24,026 nucleotides of DNA from Actinomycetes bacterium (GTDB lineage: Bacteria; Actinomycetota; Acidimicrobiia; Acidimicrobiales; Acidimicrobiaceae), in assembly GCA_021819725.1 (NCBI GenBank), contig JAKAQR010000041.1, forward strand, positions 1-24,026. Direction: 5' to 3'. Position numbers and translations under genes: made by a program. The notes under the pieces are model-generated. The model did no database searches. It had not been told where the DNA came from and saw nothing but the letters and a program-made list of their open reading frames with translations. Below, in pieces: positions 15,622 to 22,394 of the stretch (position 1 is its first letter; every line of letters begins with the position of its first letter).

Positions 15622-16608
15622 TTACGTATGTATGGCAATGACGCGCAACGTTTTAGCCCCAGGAGTTGAGGTAACCGAAATCGGCACGCCCTGGATCTTC
15701 GTTGCCACGGTCACCGACTGCATCTTGGTGCCCTTAACATACTCCACGACATTCACCGGAGTACCACTGGAATAATGCTCGCCAATAATCGATGGGATAC
15801 TAATGCCGGGCGCCAAAACGGAAGTCCACAACGCGTGCGTTTGCTCGGCAATCCTCAGTGCAGAGAACGCCTGCAAACCCCTGCTTTCCCAAAGTAAGGG
15901 AGCAGGCCCATCCTTCCAAGCAAGCGCAGGTGAGCCGGTAAAAGTCAATGTTCCGGCCAGCCAACCTTGATCGAAGAGGTTTGGCGGAGTTGGAATGCTG
16001 CGTGGCAGCTGCGCAGCCAAAGGCACCGCCCTCTTGACAGCACCAAAAAAATCGATCTTCCGCACATTTGTGAGTACTGCTGTAACAATGAGGCGATCAG
16101 GTGTGAACCAAAGTGCATTAGTTGGCCAACATGAATCCAGCACAAGCCCGCTTGGACCTGGTGAAGTAATGGTTTGTCCTGGGTGAAGGACGTAATGCCC
16201 GACAACTCGATACACGTAGGTCTCACATGCCCTTGTGTAGGTCACTACATCTCCGGATCGAAGCAACTGGTTGCTCGCAAAATATCCTACATCATGAGCT
16301 TCAAGGATGGAGATACCGTGTTCACCTGGCCACGGGCTCGATAAGTCGTGCCCAACGCTGACCGCCAATACGGCGCCCGAAGTACCCTCCAAAACCGGCG
16401 CAACCACCGCTACCGCCGGGATGCGAAGTACGCCAGGACCAAACGACGACGCCCGAGCACAGCGAGAGGCCACGGCTCCGCTCAGTCTACGAATCTCCTG
16501 CGCTCCATCAACCGCTTGTCGATGCTGCCACCACAGAGGATAGGCCACGCCTAGGATCGCCCCGAAAAACAGCAGTGCGCCTACCGAACGAAGAATACGG
16601 CTCTTCAT
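15622..16608 (-). CDS. Sortase (class D/E-like) with C-terminal extension
   Basis: This is a 328-aa protein from ATG 16608. Residues 5-27 form an N-terminal membrane anchor. The sortase barrel (about 60-180) opens with LRIPAVAVVAPVLEG and has candidate catalytic residues H105 (ILEAHD), C160 (LVLDSCWP) and R172 (FTPDRLIV). Most class D/E sortases have GHR and TC motifs at the His and Cys, so this is a divergent member. About 145 residues follow the barrel without a recognised domain, unusual for sortases of around 200-250 aa. The preceding gene's stop overlaps this ATG (ATGA). A TTG at 16644 would add 12 residues and has a GGA-containing site upstream, but ATG 16608 gives a normal MKSR-type signal anchor. 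The likely substrate is the ice-binding-fold protein two genes upstream. Confidence 0.82.
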   Translation of the reverse strand: MKSRILRSVGALLFFGAILGVAYPLWWQHRQAVDGAQEIRRLSGAVASRCARASSFGPGVLRIPAVAVVAPVLEGTSGAVLAVSVGHDLSSPWPGEHGISILEAHDVGYFASNQLLRSGDVVTYTRACETYVYRVVGHYVLHPGQTITSPGPSGLVLDSCWPTNALWFTPDRLIVTAVLTNVRKIDFFGAVKRAVPLAAQLPRSIPTPPNLFDQGWLAGTLTFTGSPALAWKDGPAPLLWESRGLQAFSALRIAEQTHALWTSVLAPGISIPSIIGEHYSSGTPVNVVEYVKGTKMQSVTVATKIQGVPISVTSTPGAKTLRVIAIHT

Positions 16609-16793
16609 GTTCCAAAACCAGCTATCGGCTTTGTAGTCCTGCAATGTACTTCCCGCTCACGTCTACGAAACTGAGCGACCGGGCAGCAAATCACATCGGA
16701 ACGCTCCAGGCGATCCGTCAACTCAAGATAGGTGAACTCCAATAGTTGAATCGACACTTCATCCATCCGCACATCGATTGCGGATACTGTCAC
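16605..16793 (-). CDS. Small protein of unknown function in the adhesin-sortase operon
   Basis: This 62-aa frame starts at GTG 16793 and ends at TGA 16605. Its start overlaps the stop of the upstream ice-binding-fold gene (GTGA), and its stop overlaps the sortase ATG (ATGA). It thus exactly bridges the two genes with 4-nt overlaps at both ends, a strong sign of translational coupling and hence of a real gene. The product begins MTVSAIDVRMDEVSIQLLEF, is rich in charged residues, has one CC pair, and shows no membrane segment or signal peptide. I do not recognise the family. Its place between substrate and enzyme suggests a role in production or anchoring of the surface protein, but this is inference only. 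Confidence 0.55.
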   Translation of the reverse strand: MTVSAIDVRMDEVSIQLLEFTYLELTDRLERSDVICCPVAQFRRREREVHCRTTKPIAGFGT

Positions 16794-17839
16794 CTAATCC
16801 GATGAAATCTAACGATCTTTGGTCGTAGGAGAACTAGGCCCGTCGACCCTATCAAGGCTACACCAATCCACCACAGCCAGCCAGACCAGGGCTCACCGGT
16901 ATGCGTCGCGGGTACTACCAGCGTGGTCGGAGGTGTGGACGTTGTGGTGGTCGGAGGTTTAGATGTTGTCGTGGTCGGAGGTGTGGACGTTGTGGTGGTC
17001 GGAGGTTTAGATGTTGTCGTGGTCGGAGGTGTGGACGTTGTGGTGGTCGGAGGTTTAGATGTTGTCGTGGTCGGAGGTGTGGACGTTGTGGTCAAACATA
17101 CCGGATTCGATATCCTATTTGAATCCAGCGTGACGGCACCGTTTCTAGCCAACAAACGCCCATTAATTGTTGCACTCGTATTGGCGGTTATTGAAGTGAG
17201 AGCTAAAACTGTACCTTGAAAAGAAGAATTAGTACCCAGTGTTGCTGAACTTGTAACTTGCCAGAAAATATTGCACGGATTCGCATCGTTCGTAAGAATA
17301 ATACTACTCGAACTGCTAGTAATTAGCGTCGATGGCATTTGGAATATAAATACGCCGCTCGGGTTACCTTCTCCGTCGAGGGTCAGTGTTCCCGTCAGAT
17401 TAGAAGTGCCAGCTGGTACTGAGTAGACTCCAGGCGAAAGCGTTAAGCCAGCAAGATTGGCTGGTTGGGGGGTGGCAGGTGTCATATCTGCAGCCTGGGT
17501 GTAGGCCGCCGAAGCATCCGTCTGCGCCTGCAGTGCATTAGCATTATCTACATTGGTAGCGCCACCAACCAGTCCCGGCGGGAAACCAGTGACGGCCGAC
17601 CCCGGAGAAAGGCCGAGATCACCTTGCAGTGTCGAACTTCCTGTGTTGGTAACCGTGGAACCCGCCAGTACTGAGTACGACCCTGCCGTTCCCAAGACAA
17701 CGCTCGACACGGAGCCGGCGAAAGCTGACGGTGAAGCGATTGTCACAAAAGCACCGACGACGACAGCGCTTGCACCCGCAGTAAGTACCGGCCAGCGGGC
17801 ATTTCGCCTGATTTCCGCCATCGCATTTTTTAACCTCAT
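16790..17839 (-). CDS. Secreted ice-binding-fold (DUF3494) surface protein with Thr/Pro stalk and C-terminal sorting signal
   Basis: This is a 349-aa protein from ATG 17839. A signal peptide spans 1-41 (basic start, hydrophobic core, cleavage after PSAFA). Residues about 46-250 match the DUF3494 ice-binding beta-solenoid: LGTAGSYSVLAGSTVTNTG, LQGDLGLSPGSAVTGFPPG, LTLSPGVYSVPAGTSNLTGT, 'GVFIFQMPSTLITSSSSS', 'NIFWQVTSSATLGTNSSFQG' and NGRLLARNGAVTLDSN. A stalk of TPPTTTTSKPPTTTTS repeats follows (about 250-306). The tail has PATHTGEPW, a hydrophobic segment and a basic end, resembling an L-A/P-x-T-G sorting signal. Most DUF3494 proteins outside cold environments have no proven antifreeze role, so adhesion or a matrix function is equally likely. 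An in-frame ATG at 17821 is an alternative start. The small gene and the sortase follow in one operon. Confidence 0.85.
   Translation of the reverse strand: MRLKNAMAEIRRNARWPVLTAGASAVVVGAFVTIASPSAFAGSVSSVVLGTAGSYSVLAGSTVTNTGSSTLQGDLGLSPGSAVTGFPPGLVGGATNVDNANALQAQTDASAAYTQAADMTPATPQPANLAGLTLSPGVYSVPAGTSNLTGTLTLDGEGNPSGVFIFQMPSTLITSSSSSIILTNDANPCNIFWQVTSSATLGTNSSFQGTVLALTSITANTSATINGRLLARNGAVTLDSNRISNPVCLTTTSTPPTTTTSKPPTTTTSTPPTTTTSKPPTTTTSTPPTTTTSKPPTTTTSTPPTTLVVPATHTGEPWSGWLWWIGVALIGSTGLVLLRPKIVRFHRIR
16923..17090 (-). repeat. Tandem repeat: seven 24-bp units alternating two types (ABABABA)
   Basis: Seven 24-bp units occupy exactly 168 bp. Type A contains GTGTGGACGTTGTG and type B GTTTAGATGTTGTC (plus strand); each type is essentially invariant in its copies. 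The higher-order unit is therefore 48 bp, or 16 codons, encoding the TSTPPTTT/TSKPPTTT stalk. Such an array can change copy number by slippage or recombination without shifting frame. Confidence 0.95.
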
Positions 17840-17844
17840 GACAT

Positions 17845-17856
17845 AAGAGTACTCTT
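17845..17856. promoter_or_regulatory. Perfect 12-bp palindrome next to the start of the ice-binding-fold gene
   Basis: AAGAGTACTCTT reads identically on both strands and lies five bases upstream of the minus-strand ATG 17839, in a markedly AT-rich leader (17840-17900). It could be an operator or part of the ribosome-binding region; no family of regulator can be named from it. Confidence 0.35.
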
Positions 17857-18745
17857 TTGCTCGGTGATATAATCGAAAACAATACGTTTTTATTAAATAA
17901 TCCCGCTTTTTCTGAAATCTAGAGTCCTCGATTAGCAAGAGGGCTCACGCCGCGCAACAAATATGTGGGCTGACCTGGTCTCCGACAAAGTGGACCACGA
18001 TTCATAAGATACTCCTAGGTGTAGGCGGTTGATTCTCAGCATGGACTGATTTGAGCGCTCGGTTCTCGAATTTGGTGTAACGAACGATGGAATAATACCC
18101 CTTTGGGATAGCAGCAGTACTTGCCGGGTCCGCATTTGCCCTACTCATGGTCCGCTCAGCAGGGCAACGGCAGAGATAGACTTCCCCACCTCCGCCTCAC
18201 ATCCAATCTGCTGTGCCAGGCGGCAAGCGCGAGCGGGTTCTCTACACTAGGGACTCCCGTATAGTTGAACCAATCTTTGCGCTAGCATTGGCGGACGGAC
18301 GGTCTAGATACAAGGCGTTGACGATGATGCAACACCGCCCCTCAAGCACCCACATAAAAGCGGGTTACACCCATACTGTCACCTCACACAGGGAAGGTTG
18401 CCATCGCTGCCAGAGACTGGTCCACAACCTGTATCGGACCAAACAGCCCTTTGACCACCGATCGTCGAAGTGACCACGAGGCCAACCGGTGACTGCCGAA
18501 TCGCCTGGTAGCTAGAGGGCCAGCTAAATCTAATACTGATCAGTTGGCCGGACTGCTCCGGCGACGAATCGGAGCACGCACATTGTAACTGTTCTTGACG
18601 ACCCGGTGGATCCTACATGAGATAACTTATGCAGCAAGTGCTCGTCAGGATGCACTGTCCAGCCTGCCCGCCCCGACCTAATTCAAAATGCGTTGAGACA
18701 CCAGTCAACGCTTGCAATGGCTGCACCCCGTAGGGACTTGGAACG

Positions 18746-19117
18746 CTAGCAACCAACGGACGACGCTGGCGCTAGAGCAGCAGTGAGGACCCCAAGGTCG
18801 AAATTCGCTCGTGCTGCGAACGTTTGGAAGCCCGCTGAGTGCGCTTGGTGGTTCACGCAAATAGCGCTTACGCAAACACTACTGGCATCGTCCGAGGAAC
18901 TTCCATACGTCCCTTCAATCTTGAATGCCGTACCGACGAACCGCCCACTCAAGTTGATAGATTCGCAGTCGACACCGCTAGCTCGGTCACTGCCACCACT
19001 CGCTGCCACAACCCTAGCAATTGAACGACCACTGCTGTTCGGGCTAGTTACGATAAATACCCTGCCATGGGTCTCGTCAAAGACTGTACCGAACAGTGAA
19101 AGGTCATCCGCAGGCTT
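18746..19117 (-). pseudogene. Possible remnant of a secreted or surface protein, unidentified
   Basis: This minus-strand frame is open for about 123 codons between TGA (19118-19120) and TAG at 18746. Its composition is protein-like: it reads LFGTVFDETHGRVFIVTSPN, later GTAFKIEGTYGSSSDDASS, and ends FDLGVLTAALAPASSVGC. There is no ATG; a GTG at 19009 would give 87 aa. I do not recognise a family. A competing plus-strand frame (18783-19205) has a less protein-like composition. It may be a fragment of a broken gene or chance. Confidence 0.2.
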
Positions 19118-20060
19118 TCACCTGAGGCTCAATTCTCGCAGCCCAAACGTTCACGACCGTGGCTTTCCTGCGCTAGGTTGCTGTCTTGGGAGACATCTTC
19201 GCTGAATGAGTGGGGTGTTATAGCAGGTGGAAAAGATTAAGGTGATGTAGCTGACTCAGATGCGCTGGAGCTCATACCACGATTATGGCACAACAGGTAA
19301 AGCTCACAATCTTGAGCCCTTTGTGCCTACCCTTTGGTATACCGACCTCAATAAACTCCGGTTAGTCGGTCATATCGGGCACCTCATCTATCTCAGTATG
19401 ATCTACCCTTCGTCCAGCACCGCCAGATGGCAGCGAGCTTTATGGGCTACCTGATTTCGAAAGTATAGCGATGCATCCTGCAGAATAAGGGGTAGTGCCT
19501 GCCGACAGAATCTACCGTAACGCACAAATCGTCTTCAATTGACCCGTTGCTCCCCACTACCCGCACCACCCGGTGGCGCAAGCCGACCAAGCTTGGTCGC
19601 AAAAACACCGGTAAGCGTAAATATACCCACATCCGGTCGTATGGACGATATCTGGTTCCGAAATGATTGATCTTGGAATCACATGCTTGAAAGTTCAGAT
19701 ATCACCCAAAGCGCTCCCAATCACGAATCAGATGGATTCATTGGTCGCCCTCGATTATGCCGACCGTCCAAGCGCTCAGCGCGCTGATCGTCGAGAGATA
19801 TGAGCCACAATCCAGCTCCACAATGACTTCAGGTCGCACACAACGAGGCAAGACTTTCAACTGGCTCCACAAATGCACAGTCGAAATCTCCATCCCATCG
19901 CATGGCTTCCACAGGCTCAGAAACATTACTGATGCAAGCCTCGGACAACAAGTGGGCGGGTATCTGATACAGGTTCTCTATCACAAACAGTGTCAGAACA
20001 GAACCTGGCCGATCGGCTGGAGGTGGAGCGTGGGCGCCTGCTCCAGCTGCTTTATAGTCC

Positions 20061-20327
20061 ATGTATCGCCGCTTAGATGACCTATGCCTGCGCAAACTGC
20101 CTATCAAAGGTCTTGTCACAAGGATTCCCCACACCAACTGCTATACGCTCAAGTCTGAAGGGAGACGCTTTGTGAATCACCTAGACCAAGCGAGGTCAGC
20201 GCGTTCTGCCACACCCTCTCGCTTCCAATCAGCAGCGACCCCCACCGGGTCGCAGCGTGCGCTGAACACGATCGCGAACTATGTCGGCAACCATCTCGAA
20301 TGTGCAAAGCTCAAAGTCGCTACTTGA
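20061..20327 (+). pseudogene. Fragment resembling a winged-helix segment of a mobile-element protein
   Basis: This 88-codon frame begins MYRRLDDLCLRKLPIKGLVT and continues RIPHTNCYTLKSEGRRFVNHL. The pattern L(R)KL..KGL(I/V).RIP.T..Y.LT..G.R.. is one I associate, from memory only, with the C-terminal winged-helix part of some actinobacterial transposase-like proteins. The frame is closed by a stop just upstream and has no ribosome-binding site, and the sequence after about residue 42 looks random. The TLKSEG..xVNHL piece is also found at 12284-12322 (minus), which supports a shared, decayed coding origin. Confidence 0.3.
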
Positions 20328-20449
20328 AAACTGAGATCAAAATTCAAGATTGGGATCCCAGAATCCGGACAAAACAATCTGTGCTGTCATTCTGCGATCA
20401 TCTGGGGCCCGTAGTGTCTCTAAATGTTCGTCTATTATGGAGGTAGGAA

Positions 20450-21346
20450 ATGATAAAGAAATCACTAGTCGTCGGACTACTCTCGGCTGGCTTCGTCGCA
20501 GTGCCGGGTATGGCTTTGGCAAGTACTCAGTTCAATCCGGCACCGGTTCCAGTGGCAACCACGGTGTCCTCCTCGATCACGGCAAGCCAGGCTGACCAGG
20601 CGGCAATTGCGGCCGTCGGTGGTGGCACCGTAACCAGCACCTCGTCGGACACCTATCAGGGGTCTGCCGTCTTCGACATCCACGTTCTTTACAACTCCAC
20701 GGTCTACGACGTGAAGGTTCTCAAAGCAACTGGAGGTGTAGCACTCAAGAAGGTCTCGAGCGAGCAGCCCTCTTCAGCGCCGGCACCGACACCGACACCC
20801 TCCTCGATCACGGCAAGCCAGGCTGACCAGGCGGCAATTGCGGCCGTCGGTGGTGGCACCGTAACCAGCACCTCGTCGGACACCTATCAGGGGTCTGCCG
20901 TCTTCGACATCCACGTTCTTTACAACTCCACGGTCTACGACGTGAAGGTTCTCAAAGCAACTGGAGGTGTAGCACTCAAGAAGGTCTCGAGCGAGCAGAG
21001 TACGTCGGCCAACTCGTCAGATCAAAAGGATGCGGTTGACAGTTCTACTCCGGAACATTCATCGACACCTTCACAGGATAAGCAAACCCCAGCGACTCCG
21101 CCGTCGTCGTCCAATGGGATTACCTTTGGCGTGAAACTCACAGTCGCCCCTAGTGCATTTCAAAGCTTTGTGAACCAGGCACTCGCCCAAAACAACGGAA
21201 CCCTGAAATGGATAAAGTTGATCTCCCATCAAGGAGGAGATGTTCAGGCTAACATCAAAGTGAATCTGAGCCAGGGCGGAACAGTGAAGGTCATCGACTT
21301 ATTCAGCCCGTCAAATCAGCTTATCAGTCAAACTGTGGGTAGCTAG
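20450..21346 (+). CDS. Secreted protein with two tandem PepSY-like domains
   Basis: This 298-aa protein has a strong ribosome-binding site (GGAGG, six bases before ATG 20450). Residues 1-24 form a signal peptide (MIKKSLVVGLL...GMALA). Two identical modules of about 66 residues follow, each starting SSITASQADQAAIAAVGGGT and ending in YNSTVYDVKVLKATGGVALK, the alpha-beta pattern of PepSY domains. They are joined by a short Pro/Thr linker. A Ser/Thr/Pro-rich spacer and a C-terminal domain (ITFGVKLTVAPSAFQSFVNQ ... VKVIDLFSPSNQLIS) complete the protein. PepSY proteins are exported modulators, often encoded beside two-component systems, as here. It is probably exported and free or wall-associated, as no C-terminal anchor is seen. 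Confidence 0.8.
   Translation: MIKKSLVVGLLSAGFVAVPGMALASTQFNPAPVPVATTVSSSITASQADQAAIAAVGGGTVTSTSSDTYQGSAVFDIHVLYNSTVYDVKVLKATGGVALKKVSSEQPSSAPAPTPTPSSITASQADQAAIAAVGGGTVTSTSSDTYQGSAVFDIHVLYNSTVYDVKVLKATGGVALKKVSSEQSTSANSSDQKDAVDSSTPEHSSTPSQDKQTPATPPSSSNGITFGVKLTVAPSAFQSFVNQALAQNNGTLKWIKLISHQGGDVQANIKVNLSQGGTVKVIDLFSPSNQLISQTVGS
20568..20767 (+). repeat. Perfect 200-bp direct repeat, copy 1
   Basis: This segment is identical, base for base, to 20799-20998, with a period of 231 bp (77 codons). It encodes one PepSY-like module. Absence of even synonymous differences indicates a very recent duplication or ongoing gene conversion. Confidence 0.97.
20799..20998 (+). repeat. Perfect 200-bp direct repeat, copy 2
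   Basis: This is the second copy of 20568-20767, separated from it by 31 bp of Pro/Thr/Ala-rich linker coding sequence. The frame is preserved, so unequal recombination would give proteins with one, two or three modules. Confidence 0.97.
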
Positions 21347-21364
21347 ACCTATCTAGCCAGGCGC

Positions 21365-21399
21365 CGACTCACCTCTTTGTTCCACAAGGAGGTGAGTCG
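21365..21399 (+). terminator. Strong hairpin after the PepSY-like gene
   Basis: CGACTCACCTC and GAGGTGAGTCG form an 11-bp perfect stem, extendable by three weak pairs around the loop GTTCCAC. It lies 18 nt beyond the PepSY-like stop. There is no following T run, so it may be a weak terminator or an mRNA-stabilising or processing element between this gene and the two-component genes. Confidence 0.6.
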
Positions 21400-21481
21400 A
21401 CCCGCGATTTTGCCGTACCTCCATTCTCATGAGTAGCAACACGAACGCCGGCCTTTGAACATCTAAGACTAAGAGGAGCAT

Positions 21482-21682
21482 GTGATTCGACAAGTGGCGC
21501 TCAATTACCATAGGTTTTGGTCGCTGCGCTACAAGCGAAGTCCTCAATCGCACCGTGAACAATATCCAACCACTCCCTTGCTTCCACCAACAGAGCGAAG
21601 CGAGGCTGCGACTCCAAGTGCCACCTATCCGATGGCCGTTCACGCATTGGACGCTAAAGTGGTCGCGATGCACATCTTCTAG
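21482..21682 (+). CDS. Doubtful small basic ORF upstream of the response regulator
   Basis: A 66-codon frame starts at GTG 21482, with GAGGAG a few bases upstream (the same site also precedes an ATG-TGA at 21480). The product (MIRQVALNYHRFWSLRYKRS...) is basic and not recognised. Spacing to the ribosome-binding site is too short and the composition is not convincing. The alternative is that this is simply leader sequence of the two-component operon. Confidence 0.15.
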   Translation: MIRQVALNYHRFWSLRYKRSPQSHREQYPTTPLLPPTERSEAATPSATYPMAVHALDAKVVAMHIF

Positions 21683-21722
21683 CAAGGACCCGGTCAGCCA
21701 AACCAAGAACAAGGGGCATAGA

Positions 21723-22394
21723 GTGCGAGTTCTAATAGTTGAAGATCATCCAGAGATGGGGTCCTGGATAAGGAAAGAACTGCTGCAGCTACAGTGGGAG
21801 TGCGACATCGCAGAAACCCTCTCTGCTGCCCGAAGGTTCATTCGCCAGGCGGCCTACGATGTCCTCCTCCTGGATATTATGCTCCCAGATGGCAGCGGCA
21901 TCGAGCTATGTCAAGAGCTACGAATGTCAGTGAACGCAGCCATTATCATGGTAACAGCACGAGACGATGTATCGGACAGAATCGAAGCGCTCGACAAAGG
22001 TGCTGACGACTACGTCATTAAACCCTTCGCCATCGAAGAGCTGGTCGCCAGAATTAGGGCGGTGTCAAGGCGAATAACTGGTGACAGGGGACCGGTTCTC
22101 GAGTTCTGTGATCTTCGCCTTTGGACCGAGGAGAGAAGCGTCGAGCAACACGGACAACCACTAGAGCTTAGCCGCCGTGAATTCGATCTTCTCGAGGCAT
22201 TTATGCGTAACTCCAAGAAGGTCTTGACCCGCGACCAGTTGTTAGAGATAGCTTGGGGCTACGTGTTCTTTGCTGAGTCCAATGTCGTCGATGTAACAGT
22301 GAAGCGCCTACGTGAACGCCTGGATCCGGAGGGACAAGTTGCAATAGATACCGTGAGGGGAGTCGGATATGTCTTACGGTCGTCTCGTGAGTAA
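21723..22394 (+). CDS. OmpR/PhoB-family response regulator
   Basis: This is a 223-aa protein from GTG 21723, preceded by AAGGGG at good spacing; a longer open frame upstream has no family similarity. The receiver domain (1-115) has acidic residues E7/D8 (LIVEDH), the phosphoacceptor D51 (VLLLDIMLPDGSG), T78 (MVTARDD) and K100 (DDYVIKPF). A winged-helix DNA-binding domain (about 125-223) shows ELSRREFDLLEAFMRN, LTRDQLLEIAWG, SNVVDVTVKRLRERL and the terminal IDTVRGVGYVLR. The length is typical for the family. It is translationally coupled to the histidine kinase gene (26-nt overlap). A nearby target could be the PepSY-like gene upstream, but no direct-repeat binding site was identified. Confidence 0.93.
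   Translation: MRVLIVEDHPEMGSWIRKELLQLQWECDIAETLSAARRFIRQAAYDVLLLDIMLPDGSGIELCQELRMSVNAAIIMVTARDDVSDRIEALDKGADDYVIKPFAIEELVARIRAVSRRITGDRGPVLEFCDLRLWTEERSVEQHGQPLELSRREFDLLEAFMRNSKKVLTRDQLLEIAWGYVFFAESNVVDVTVKRLRERLDPEGQVAIDTVRGVGYVLRSSRE

Larger units (their letters stand above)
17857..20449. other. 2.6-kb gene-poor, apparently decayed region
   Basis: No frame longer than about 140 codons exists here, and none with a recognised product and ribosome-binding site. Two weak coding relics are listed separately (18746-19117 minus; 20061-20327 plus). Position 17988-17999 repeats the AAGTGGACCACG motif of 10565-10576. The remainder shows no tRNA, CRISPR array or long repeat. The final 100 nt are the leader of the PepSY-like gene, including the palindrome TGGGATCCCA near 20350 and a strong ribosome-binding site GGAGG at 20439-20443. 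Confidence 0.5.

Noticed and set aside
16901..17219. Plus-strand frames with long repeating VVVVGG or RRCGRCGG peptides
   Set aside because: These are antisense readings of the Thr/Pro stalk minisatellite, with no ribosome-binding site and no sensible protein composition.
18213..18473. 86-aa plus-strand frame in the gene-poor region
   Set aside because: Its composition is Arg/His-rich and random-looking, with no ribosome-binding site and no family resemblance.
18480..18620. G+C-rich stretch checked for a riboswitch or CRISPR repeats
   Set aside because: No repeated units with spacers and no recognisable riboswitch core could be seen by eye.
21555..21722. N-terminal extension of the response regulator from 21555
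   Set aside because: The added 56 residues do not look like a receiver domain; GTG 21723 has a good ribosome-binding site and gives the standard 223-aa length.
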